Origin: Hyphomicrobiaceae bacterium UBA4118
GTDB lineage: Bacteria; Pseudomonadota; Alphaproteobacteria; Rhizobiales; Methyloligellaceae
Direction: 5' to 3'
Assembly: GCA_002383105.1 (NCBI GenBank)
Contig: DFXC01000061.1
Span: 1 to 17,184, forward strand
DNA length: 17,184 nt
Below are positions 6,564 through 13,521 of the stretch, piece by piece. Position numbers and translations under genes: made by a program. Numbering within the stretch: the stretch's first letter is position 1; each line of letters opens with the position of its first letter. The notes beneath the pieces were generated by a model. That model had not been told where the DNA came from and did no database searches. It worked only from the letters and a program-made list of their open reading frames with translations.

Positions 6564-7139
6564 CTACTTAGGGGCGCGCTTGGCGAGGATGCGTTGCAGC
6601 GTACGGCGATGCATGTTGAGCCGGCGTGCCGTCTCCGAGACGTTGCGGCCGCAAAGCTCGTAGACCCGTTGGATGTGCTCCCAGCGCACCCGGTCGGCCG
6701 ACATCGGGTTCTCCGGCGGCGGCGCCTTGGCGGTCGTGGAAGCGACGAGCGCGTTATACACGTCGTCGGCGTCGGCGGGCTTGGCGAGATAATCGACGGC
6801 GCCAAGCTTCACCGCGGTGACGGCAGTGGCGATATTGCCGTAGCCCGTGAGCACCACGGCGCGGGCCTCGGGACGCACCTCTTTCAGCGCGGCGATCACG
6901 TCGATGCCGTTGCCGTCGTCGAGACGCATATCGACCACGGCAAAAGCCGGAGGCCGGCGCCGAAGCAACGACAAACCCTCCTCGACCGAGGCTGCCGCCT
7001 CGACCTCGAAGCCGCGCGTCTCCATGGCGCGGGCAAGCCGCGCGAGGAAGGCGCGATCGTCATCGACGATCAAAAGCGTATTGTCGTCCGGCACGCCAAA
7101 GCTGCTCAGCGGCGTGGGCGAAATCTGTTGAGCTTCCAT
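6564..7139 (-). CDS. regA: Redox response regulator RegA/PrrA/ActR
   Basis: Cytoplasmic DNA-binding partner of RegB, controlling respiration, carbon and nitrogen fixation and electron sinks in alphaproteobacteria. The 191-residue protein has a receiver domain with acidic pocket VDDD (25-28), phospho-acceptor Asp70 (VVDMRLDDG), conserved Thr98 in VLTGYG, and Lys120 (LAKPA). A proline-rich linker leads to a Fis-type helix-turn-helix (about 152-188, VRWEHIQRVYELCGRNVSETARRLNMHRRTLQR), which is nearly invariant in this family. The ATG at 7139 has AGGAGA upstream. It lies downstream of regB but 294 bases away, so it may have its own promoter. The conserved DNA-binding helix makes the assignment firm. 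Confidence 0.95.
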   Translation of the reverse strand: MEAQQISPTPLSSFGVPDDNTLLIVDDDRAFLARLARAMETRGFEVEAAASVEEGLSLLRRRPPAFAVVDMRLDDGNGIDVIAALKEVRPEARAVVLTGYGNIATAVTAVKLGAVDYLAKPADADDVYNALVASTTAKAPPPENPMSADRVRWEHIQRVYELCGRNVSETARRLNMHRRTLQRILAKRAPK

Positions 7140-7433
7140 GTCCCGAGCTCTCCTAATGGCGCTGCCCTAGCCCAATCCCAAGGCGTAAACTCCCATTCGA
7201 TAGAAGGGTTCTTTGAATCGCCCTGCGGCGCGATACCGTAGAGCTAGGCGCTTTTTCGCCCCCCAGCAAGGATATCAAGGTAGGGGGTCCGGGCGGTAGG
7301 CGACCGTCAGCGGGGCGCTGCCGCCGCGTGCCTGCCTCTTGAAGTCCTTACGGCGGCCCGTTTCTCCGCATCGGTCGCGATGTTCCCGCAAGGATCGAGC
7401 GCGTCGCTTTCAGGCCGCCATGATTAACTGAAT
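7140..7433. other. Gene-free gap between regB and regA
   Basis: This 294-base stretch separates two genes that are often close together. No ORF with coding character, no repeat and no strong terminator was seen. A short GGCG/CGCC hairpin around an A-rich loop lies near 7247-7264. The DNA has mixed base composition, with AT-rich patches just after the regB stop (7421-7436) and near 7180-7215, where a regA promoter could lie. A promoter or an untranslated leader for regA is the likeliest content. Confidence 0.4.
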
Positions 7434-8852
7434 TTAATGTGATGGCTCCGTCAGCGCGGGCCCGGGCCTGAACTCGGCCATCTCCGGCACCTGCTCGAAC
7501 TTCGCCCGCGGCCAAATCACTGTGACCACGGCGCCGCCCAGGGGCTGGGACTTGTTGGCAAGCTCGAGCCTTGCGCCGGAGCGCTCAAGCAGCGTCTTGG
7601 CGATGAAGAAGCCAAGGCCCATGCCGATATGCTCGTCGCGTTCCTCCTGCCGCCAGTTCTGGCCTGGCCGCGTGGTGACGAAGGGCTCGCCAAGCTGCTC
7701 CAGCACATAAGGCGGAAAGCCCGCGCCGTCGTCGGCAATGATTATTCTGACCTCGTCCCCCGACCAGCGCGCATCGACCTCGACCTTGTTGGCGGCAAAG
7801 TCGACGGCGTTCTCCACGAGATTGCCGAGCCCATAAAGCACGCCCGGATTGCGCTGGGCCACGGGCTCCTGCGCCGGGGGGCTGCCCGGCACCACGCCTT
7901 GGGCGGGACCGGTCGTGACCTCGATCGGCCCCGCGACCAACCGGTGCGGGGACACCACCTCCTCGATCAGGTGGCTCACCGCGAGCCGCGACACGATGAT
8001 GTCGAGCTGCTCGCCGCGCCCGGCAAGCTCGGCCAGGATCTCGCGGCAGCGTTCGGCCTGTGCCCGCAGCAGGACCACGTCATCGAAATGGGGATCGGTG
8101 GGCTTGGCGTCGCGCATCAGCTCCTTGGTGACGACGGCGATGGTCGCAAGCGGCGTGCCGAGCCCATGGGCCGCCGCCGCCGCCAGCCCGTCGAGCGCCG
8201 AAAGCTTCTGCTCGCGGGCCAGCACCATCTCGGCGGCCGCCAACGCCTCCGCCATGCGCCGCGCTTCCTCCGCCGTGCGCCAGGAGTAGAAGCCGATGAA
8301 GAGGATGCCGGACACCAGCGCGGCCCACACGCCCATCACATAGGGGAAGGGCAAGAGCAGGTTCGCATGATGGAACCAGGGGAGGGGGTGATGAAAGCTG
8401 GTGAGGATGGTCGCCGCGCCAATGGCAAGCGCGCCGAGCGCCGTCGTAATGCCGATCGGCAAGGTGGAGGCCGACACCGTGACCGGCGCGATGAGCAGGA
8501 AGGCGAACGGGTTTTCCAGCCCGCCGGTCAGATAGAGGAGCGCCCCAAGCTGCAAGATGTCGTAGCCGAGCATGGCGAAGGCATAGGTGCTTTTGAGCCG
8601 CTGGCTCGCCGGATAGCGGATACGCAGAGCGACATTGATCCAGGCCGAGAGCGCGATAACCCCGAGGCAGCCGCCGATCGGCAGGTCGATGCCGAGCACC
8701 CAATAGGCGCCGGTCACGGTCAGGGTCTGGCCGAGCACCGCGAGCCAGCGCAAGCGGACGATGGTCTGCAGCCGCAATCGGCTCTCGCCTTGCCGTAACC
8801 ATTCCGGCATCGTCGCGCGGCGCCAGGTTTGACTATTGTCCAGGGTAGCCAT
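7434..8852 (-). CDS. regB: Redox-sensing histidine kinase RegB/PrrB/ActS
   Basis: Membrane sensor kinase that phosphorylates RegA according to quinone-pool and thiol redox state. The 472-residue product has about six N-terminal membrane helices (residues about 34-192) with the ubiquinone-binding heptapeptide GGLENPF (110-116). The phosphorylation box has His229 (AAAHGLGTPLATI), the redox-box cysteine Cys269 (ERCREIL) matches Cys265 of R. capsulatus RegB, and the ATPase domain shows GNLVENAVDFA (N box), DDGAGFP (G1) and GMGLGFFIAK (G2). The family box is normally AHELGTPLATI, so the acidic residue after the His is Gly here. The ATG at 8852 has no visible Shine-Dalgarno sequence. The C-terminal tail after the ATPase domain is short. 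Divergent from the ABC-sco operon. Confidence 0.95.
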   Translation of the reverse strand: MATLDNSQTWRRATMPEWLRQGESRLRLQTIVRLRWLAVLGQTLTVTGAYWVLGIDLPIGGCLGVIALSAWINVALRIRYPASQRLKSTYAFAMLGYDILQLGALLYLTGGLENPFAFLLIAPVTVSASTLPIGITTALGALAIGAATILTSFHHPLPWFHHANLLLPFPYVMGVWAALVSGILFIGFYSWRTAEEARRMAEALAAAEMVLAREQKLSALDGLAAAAAHGLGTPLATIAVVTKELMRDAKPTDPHFDDVVLLRAQAERCREILAELAGRGEQLDIIVSRLAVSHLIEEVVSPHRLVAGPIEVTTGPAQGVVPGSPPAQEPVAQRNPGVLYGLGNLVENAVDFAANKVEVDARWSGDEVRIIIADDGAGFPPYVLEQLGEPFVTTRPGQNWRQEERDEHIGMGLGFFIAKTLLERSGARLELANKSQPLGGAVVTVIWPRAKFEQVPEMAEFRPGPALTEPSH

Positions 8853-8916
8853 AGGTGAAGTCTAGCACGGGGGATTGGGCCATAATTCCGACAAAGCGGA
8901 CACGCAGCGCAAGATC

Positions 8917-9750
8917 ATGGACGAGAGAGTTAAGAGTTCGGGTGGCGAGACCGGCGCGGGCGGCGAGGACGCAAGCGTCCCCGTGGCGGTGCGCGACCTC
9001 ACCAAGACCTACGGCGCCATCACTGCGGTCGACCATATCAACTTCGCGCTCGAGCCGGGCACGACGGTCGCTCTGCTCGGCGGCAACGGCGCCGGCAAGA
9101 CCACGACCATCGCCATGCTGCTCGGCCTGGTCATGCCGACCTCCGGCGAGGTCAAGGTGTTCGGCGCCGATATCAGCCGGAACCGTGACGAGGTCGCCCA
9201 ACGGCTGAATTTCCAGAGCCCTTACGTGGACCTGCCGGCGCGACTGACGGTCAGGCAGAACCTCACCGTCTATGCCGGCCTTTACGGCATCGCCAACTGG
9301 GCCGAGCGCATCGCCTTTGTCGCCGAGGACTTGCAGATCACGCCCTTGCTCGACCGGCAAACCGGCAAGCTGTCGGCCGGCCAGAAGACCCGCGTGGGGC
9401 TCGCCAAGGCACTGCTCAACGCGCCTGAGCTGTTGCTGCTCGACGAGCCTACGGCCTCCCTCGATCCCGACACCGCCGACTGGATCAGGCGCAAGCTTCG
9501 GCAATACGCGAAAAGCCGCCGCGCGACCCTGCTGCTCGCTTCCCACAACATGGCGGAGGTCGAGCGGCTCGCCGACCGCATCATCCTGCTCGACGCTGGC
9601 CGCATCATCGAGGACGGGACGCCCGCCGCGCTGATCGAGACCTATTGCAGAGAGACGCTTGAAGAGGTGTTTCTCGATGTAGTGCGCGGCCGCTCCAAGC
9701 GCGCCGAGAAGCCGGAAGAAGACGCGGCCCCGGCCCGGAGAGCGTCATGA
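8917..9750 (+). CDS. ABC transporter ATP-binding protein
   Basis: The ATPase of an ABC-2-type exporter, 277 residues. Motifs: Walker A GGNGAGKTT (55-63), Q loop FQSP (about 99-102), a slightly unusual signature LSAGQKTR (152-159), Walker B LLLLDEPTASLD (172-183) and the switch His in SHN (209-211). The N-terminus before about residue 22 is a Gly/Glu-rich tail outside the fold. Start uncertain: ATG 8917 lacks a good ribosome binding site, and a TTG at 8875 directly follows GGGGGA. CATAAT at 8881-8886 may be a -10 element, favouring the ATG. The gene overlaps the permease gene by ATGA, and sco abuts after that, so the three form one operon. Resembles NodI/NatA-type ATPases; the cargo cannot be deduced. 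Confidence 0.9.
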   Translation: MDERVKSSGGETGAGGEDASVPVAVRDLTKTYGAITAVDHINFALEPGTTVALLGGNGAGKTTTIAMLLGLVMPTSGEVKVFGADISRNRDEVAQRLNFQSPYVDLPARLTVRQNLTVYAGLYGIANWAERIAFVAEDLQITPLLDRQTGKLSAGQKTRVGLAKALLNAPELLLLDEPTASLDPDTADWIRRKLRQYAKSRRATLLLASHNMAEVERLADRIILLDAGRIIEDGTPAALIETYCRETLEEVFLDVVRGRSKRAEKPEEDAAPARRAS

Positions 9751-10604
9751 GCACGGCACGCGCAACAACTGTCGGCGCCGAGCCCATCCTCTTGCCGCCT
9801 ACCGGCCTGCGCGCCTCGCTCCGCCGCATCGGAGCGCTGGTGAAGCGCTACATGTATCTGTTGCGGAGCTCGGGCGTGAGGCTGGTGGAGCTCATCTATT
9901 GGCCGTTCCTGCAGATGCTCACCTGGGGCTTCCTGCAGAAATATCTGGCCGGGACCACGAGCCCATTGGCCCAAGCCGCAGGCGTGCTGATCGGCTCGAT
10001 GCTGCTCTGGGATATTCTGTTCCGCTCCAACATCGGCTTCTCCACCACCTTCATCGAGGAGATGTGGTCGCGCAATCTCGGCAATCTCCTGACGAGCCCG
10101 TTGCGCCCCTATGAGCTTGTCGCCGCGTTGAGCTTATGGAGCGTGATCAGGCTTGGCGTGAGCATGGTCCCGGTCGCCGCCGCCGCCTATTTCATCTTCG
10201 GCTTCAACCTGCTCGATCTCGGGCTGCCGCTGGTGGCCTTCTTCGCCATTCTCGTGCTGACGAGTTGGTCGTTGGGATTGATCGCGGCCGGGGTCATCCT
10301 GCGTTACGGCTTGGGCGCGGAGGAACTCGCCTGGTCGCTGGCCTTTCTGCTCCTTCCGCTCTGCTGCGTGTACTATCCGGTGTCGGTCCTGCCGGATTGG
10401 CTGAAGCCTGTTGCCTTGGCGCTCCCGCCCACCCATGTGTTCGAAGGCATGCGTTCGATCCTGCTGCACGGCACGTTCGACCCGACCGAGCTTTGGTGGG
10501 CGGTGTCGCTGAATGCGGTCTACCTGGTGGTGGGCTATGTGACCTTCAGCCGGTTCCTGGTGAGCGCGCGGGTCAACGGGACGCTGCTGCAGCTGAGCGA
10601 ATAG
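9747..10604 (+). CDS. ABC-2 type transporter permease
   Basis: Inner-membrane partner of the preceding ATPase, 285 residues with about six hydrophobic segments (roughly 50-67, 75-92, 130-155, 160-190, 198-218 and 255-275). The amphipathic coupling region MWSRNLGNLLTSPLRPYEL (around 112-130) is the typical contact between an ABC-2 permease and its ATPase. The C-terminal LPPTHVFEGMRSILLHG block is also typical of the family. Translation is coupled to the ATPase by a 4-base ATGA overlap, and its stop directly abuts the sco start. Possible roles suggested by the context are export of a factor for cytochrome oxidase or haem/copper metabolism; this is inference from gene order. Confidence 0.88.
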   Translation: MSTARATTVGAEPILLPPTGLRASLRRIGALVKRYMYLLRSSGVRLVELIYWPFLQMLTWGFLQKYLAGTTSPLAQAAGVLIGSMLLWDILFRSNIGFSTTFIEEMWSRNLGNLLTSPLRPYELVAALSLWSVIRLGVSMVPVAAAAYFIFGFNLLDLGLPLVAFFAILVLTSWSLGLIAAGVILRYGLGAEELAWSLAFLLLPLCCVYYPVSVLPDWLKPVALALPPTHVFEGMRSILLHGTFDPTELWWAVSLNAVYLVVGYVTFSRFLVSARVNGTLLQLSE

Positions 10605-11207
10605 ATGCGAGGCCGTCTCCTCACCGTGATCCTTGCCGGCTTCCTCATCGGAGCCCTGGTGGGCGTGGGCGCGCTTCTTCTGACCAGGGGCGTGTCCGGT
10701 CCGAGCGTCGAGACCAGCGGCAAGGCGCTGATCGGCGGTCCGTTCACCCTGACCGATCAGACGGGAAAGACGGTCACCGACCAGGATTTCCGCGGCCGCT
10801 ACATGCTGGTGTTTTTTGGCTTCACCCATTGCCCCGATATCTGCCCCGCCGAGCTCCAGGTGATGTCGGCGGCCCTCGATGAGCTGGGCCCCAAGGCTGC
10901 CCAGGTCGTGCCGGTCTTCATCACGCTGGATCCGGAGCGCGACACGCAAGCGGTCGTGGGCGAGTACGTCAAAAATTTCGCCCCAGGCTTTGTCGGCCTT
11001 AGGGGGTCTCCAGAGGCAATCGCGGAAGCCGCCAAGGCTTATCGGGTGGCATACTCAAAATTTCAGGAAGATAAAACGACAGGCGATTATAGTATCGATC
11101 ATTCTGCACTTGTCTATTTCATGGGGTCAGACGGTAATTACATCACTCATTTTGCCTATGGGACCCCTGCCGCAAAAATCACCGAGACTCTCCGCCGCTA
11201 CTTATAG
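10605..11207 (+). CDS. Sco1/SenC/PrrC family copper chaperone
   Basis: Periplasm-facing, membrane-anchored thioredoxin-fold protein that delivers copper to the CuA or CuB centre of cytochrome oxidases. The 200-residue product has an N-terminal membrane segment (about 7-27), the copper-binding CPDIC motif (Cys76, Cys80) and the third ligand His166 in IDHSALVYF. All three ligands are present, so it should be functional. Start ATG 10605 directly follows the permease stop. Family members (senC, prrC) classically sit beside regB/regA, as here. From about residue 122 the codon usage changes: roughly half of third positions become A or T, against about one in six before. The motif order is unbroken across that point. 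Confidence 0.93.
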   Translation: MRGRLLTVILAGFLIGALVGVGALLLTRGVSGPSVETSGKALIGGPFTLTDQTGKTVTDQDFRGRYMLVFFGFTHCPDICPAELQVMSAALDELGPKAAQVVPVFITLDPERDTQAVVGEYVKNFAPGFVGLRGSPEAIAEAAKAYRVAYSKFQEDKTTGDYSIDHSALVYFMGSDGNYITHFAYGTPAAKITETLRRYL

Positions 11208-11277
11208 CCGCGCGACCGATGCGCCTCCGTGGCAAGTTGTCATTGCGCCGCAACATAGAATCACCATTTGATTCCGC

Positions 11278-11299
11278 GATGCAGCATTTAAGATGCATC
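11278..11299. repeat. Short inverted repeat before phaZ
   Basis: GATGCA (11278-11283) and TGCATC (11294-11299) are perfect 6-base arms around 10 bases. The repeat ends 6 bases before the phaZ ribosome binding site. It could be an operator or leader hairpin, or chance in an AT-richer gap. Weak hexamers resembling a promoter (TTGATT at about 11268, TAAGAT at about 11289) overlap it. Confidence 0.2.
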
Positions 11300-11305
11300 A
11301 CAGGC

Positions 11306-11311
11306 AGGAGG
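11306..11311 (+). promoter_or_regulatory. Strong ribosome binding site for phaZ GTG start
   Basis: AGGAGG lies 7 bases before the GTG at 11319, which fixes this non-ATG start. Confidence 0.7.
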
Positions 11312-11318
11312 TCGATCC

Positions 11319-12590
11319 GTGCTCTACCATCTCTATGAATTGAACCAGGCCGCCTTGAGCCCAGCCCGGGCCGCGGCTGACGCCTATAGGCTGCTGTTCC
11401 GCAATCCGCTGAACCCGGCCGCCTATACGACCCTTGGCCGCAGTGCCGCGGCGGCGCTCGAGCTGTTCGAGCGCACCACGCGCCGCTACCGCAAGCCCGC
11501 TTGGGACATCCAAGAGACCGAAGTGAGCGGCCGCAAAGTCGCCGTCCACGAGCGCACGCTGCTCACCAAGCCCTTCTGCAATCTCGTTTATTTCGAGCGA
11601 GAGGTGTCGGCGCGCCGCCGCAGGAACGACCCCAAGCTCTTGGTCGTGGCGCCCATGGCGGGGCATTTTTCAACGCTTCTCCGCGGCACCGTGCGCGATC
11701 TCCTCCCGCACCACGAGGTCTATGTCACCGAATGGCAGGACGCCCGCTTCGTGCCCCGCGCCGACGGCCCCTTCGACCTCGACGACTACATCGATTACAT
11801 CGTCGAATTTATCCGGGTTTTCGGCGGAAACGTGCATGTAATGGGGGTCTGTCAGCCGACTGTCCCGGTCTTCGCCGCCGTGGCCCTGATGGAGGCCATG
11901 GGCGATCCCGCCGTGCCGCGCTCCATGATTCTCATGGCCGGCCCCATCGACTCGCGCCAAAGCCCGACGGCCGTCAATGAATTCGCCGAGGCTCGGACGC
12001 TCGCCTGGTTCCGCCGCAACGTCATCACCCAGGTTCCGTGGCCTTATCCCGGGGTTATGCGCAATGTCTATCCTGGCTTTCTCCAGCTCAGCGGCTTCAT
12101 GGGCATGAATTTCGACCGCCATGTCACGGCGCACCGCGATCTCTTCCACAATCTCATCCGTGGAGACGGTGATTCAGCCGACAAGCACCGCGAGTTCTAC
12201 GACGAATTTCTCGCGGTGATGGACCTTTCGGCCGATTATTACCTGCAGACTATCGAGACCGTGTTCCTTGAGCACAAGCTCCCCAAGGGGCGCATGGTCC
12301 ACCGCAACTATCTCGTCGATCCCAGCAAGATCCAAAGAGTGGCGCTGATGACCGTCGAAGGCGAGAAGGACGATATTTCCGGGATCGGTCAGACCTATGC
12401 TGCACAAATTTTGTGCAAGAAGCTCCCGGACACCATGCGCGAGCACCATTTGCAGCCTGGCGTCGGCCATTACGGGGTTTTCAACGGCTCCCGCTTCCGC
12501 GCTGAAATAGCACCGAAAATCCGCAATTTCGTAGGGTCTCACCAGCGCCGCAGGGGGGTGCTGGCGCGGGCCTTCGGCCGATCTGCCTAA
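11319..12590 (+). CDS. phaZ: Intracellular polyhydroxybutyrate depolymerase
   Basis: Breaks down stored polyhydroxyalkanoate granules inside the cell. The 423-residue alpha/beta-hydrolase has a Cys nucleophile in GVCQPTVP (Cys178), an acid in VEGEKDDISG (Asp351 or Asp352) and a His in GVGHYGVF (His384). This matches the Cys-Asp-His triad and spacing described for Ralstonia PhaZ (183, 355, 388). The N-terminal MLYHLYELNQAALSPARAAADA and the MAGHFSTLLRGTVRDLLPHHEVYVTEWQDAR block (about 113-143) are also typical. Starts with GTG behind AGGAGG. It lies 111 bases after sco and probably has its own promoter. No phasin or synthase gene is nearby. Codon usage is normal for the window, unlike the end of sco before it. 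Confidence 0.92.
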   Translation: MLYHLYELNQAALSPARAAADAYRLLFRNPLNPAAYTTLGRSAAAALELFERTTRRYRKPAWDIQETEVSGRKVAVHERTLLTKPFCNLVYFEREVSARRRRNDPKLLVVAPMAGHFSTLLRGTVRDLLPHHEVYVTEWQDARFVPRADGPFDLDDYIDYIVEFIRVFGGNVHVMGVCQPTVPVFAAVALMEAMGDPAVPRSMILMAGPIDSRQSPTAVNEFAEARTLAWFRRNVITQVPWPYPGVMRNVYPGFLQLSGFMGMNFDRHVTAHRDLFHNLIRGDGDSADKHREFYDEFLAVMDLSADYYLQTIETVFLEHKLPKGRMVHRNYLVDPSKIQRVALMTVEGEKDDISGIGQTYAAQILCKKLPDTMREHHLQPGVGHYGVFNGSRFRAEIAPKIRNFVGSHQRRRGVLARAFGRSA

Positions 12591-12594
12591 AGCA

Positions 12595-12611
12595 GGGGCG
12601 AGCGCTCCCCC
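12595..12611 (+). terminator. Possible weak hairpin after phaZ
   Basis: GGGG and CCCC arms flank an AGCGCT centre, starting about five bases after the phaZ stop. There is no run of T behind it, so intrinsic termination is uncertain. Confidence 0.2.
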
Positions 12612-12677
12612 AAATCCCTATGCTACTGTGTTGGCCGCCGATTCGGGGGGCCGAACGGTGGCAGTAGGGAGCGTCAC

Positions 12678-13520
12678 ATGCTTAAGCGGCTCAATCTCGC
12701 TCGCGGCGAAACCATCGAGGTCAAGATCCGCGGCCTAGGCATTCCGATGGTACTGAAGCGCAGCGCGCGCGCGCGACGTTTCAGTCTGCAGGTGAGCGAG
12801 GCGCGACGCGGCGCCGTGCTCACCATGCCGGTCTATTCGAGCTTCGCTGACGCCGACGAGTTCCTGTCGCGCCATCTCGATTGGCTGAAGGAGCGCGTCG
12901 CCGGCCTGTCGGAGCCAGTGCCCTTCACCCACGGCGCCATCGTTCCGTTGCGCGGCTTCGCCCATGTGCTTCGCTTTGCCGGGTCGGTGCACCGGCGCGG
13001 CGTGGTGTGGATCGAAGCAGCGGAGGACGCCAAGGCCGCACCCGCTTGGCCCGAAGGCGCACGCGTGGGCATCAAGAGGCTGCCGCGTCTCTATGTGGCG
13101 GGCGAGGACGAGCACGCGCCGCGCCGCCTGCTGGATTGGCTGAAGCGCCAGGCCCATCTCGACCTCAAGACCCGCGTGGCGCTCCATGCCAAGCGCCTCG
13201 ATCTCACGCCTAAGCGCCTTTTCGTGCGCGACCAGACCACGCGCTGGGGATCCTGCTCGACGTCGGGCGCTTTGTCCTTCTCCTGGCGTCTCGTGCTCGC
13301 GCCGCCCTTCGTGCTCGATTATCTCGCCGCCCACGAGCTGGCCCATCTCGGCCACATGAATCACGGTCCGCGCTTCTGGGGCCTCGTCGAGCGCACCATG
13401 CCGCGTTACGAGGAGGCGAGGAACTGGCTGCGCAAGCATGGCGCCAGTCTTCACCGCTACGGTGCCGAGGGGATGCAGCCTTACTCGCGCGGCCAATCGC
13501 CGAAGCGCAGCATCGAATAG
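12678..13520 (+). CDS. YgjP-like zinc metallopeptidase (DUF45, SprT-like fold)
   Basis: A 280-residue protein of the YgjP/DUF45 family (PF01863, COG1451). It has an HExxH zinc motif HELAH at 219-223, with further His at 226 and 229 in HMNHGPRFW; the HELAHLxHxNHxxxFW pattern is diagnostic. Upstream, TTRWGSCS (around 191-198) is the other family hallmark. The N-terminal LKRSARARRFSLQV matches the family's beta-rich start. Family members are presumed cytoplasmic proteases with poorly known substrates; no signal peptide is visible. ATG 12678 has AGGGAG a few bases upstream. The gene ends one base from the convergent penicillin-binding protein gene, leaving no room for a separate terminator. Confidence 0.88.
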   Translation: MLKRLNLARGETIEVKIRGLGIPMVLKRSARARRFSLQVSEARRGAVLTMPVYSSFADADEFLSRHLDWLKERVAGLSEPVPFTHGAIVPLRGFAHVLRFAGSVHRRGVVWIEAAEDAKAAPAWPEGARVGIKRLPRLYVAGEDEHAPRRLLDWLKRQAHLDLKTRVALHAKRLDLTPKRLFVRDQTTRWGSCSTSGALSFSWRLVLAPPFVLDYLAAHELAHLGHMNHGPRFWGLVERTMPRYEEARNWLRKHGASLHRYGAEGMQPYSRGQSPKRSIE

Positions 13521-13521
13521 C

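Noticed and set aside
7629..8798. 389-codon plus-strand open frame within regB
   Set aside because: The product is a low-complexity Arg/Gly/Glu/His sequence typical of the antisense shadow of a GC-rich gene.
8833..9546. 237-codon minus-strand frame over the ABC ATPase gene
   Set aside because: Antisense shadow; Walker A, Walker B and signature motifs on the plus strand show the real gene.
10134..10949. 271-codon minus-strand frame over the permease and sco
   Set aside because: Arg/His/Gln-rich shadow translation; the plus-strand operon explains the sequence.
12759..12778. CG-alternating stretch in the metallopeptidase gene as a repeat element
   Set aside because: It encodes SARARRF in frame within a conserved family region and is explained by coding sequence.
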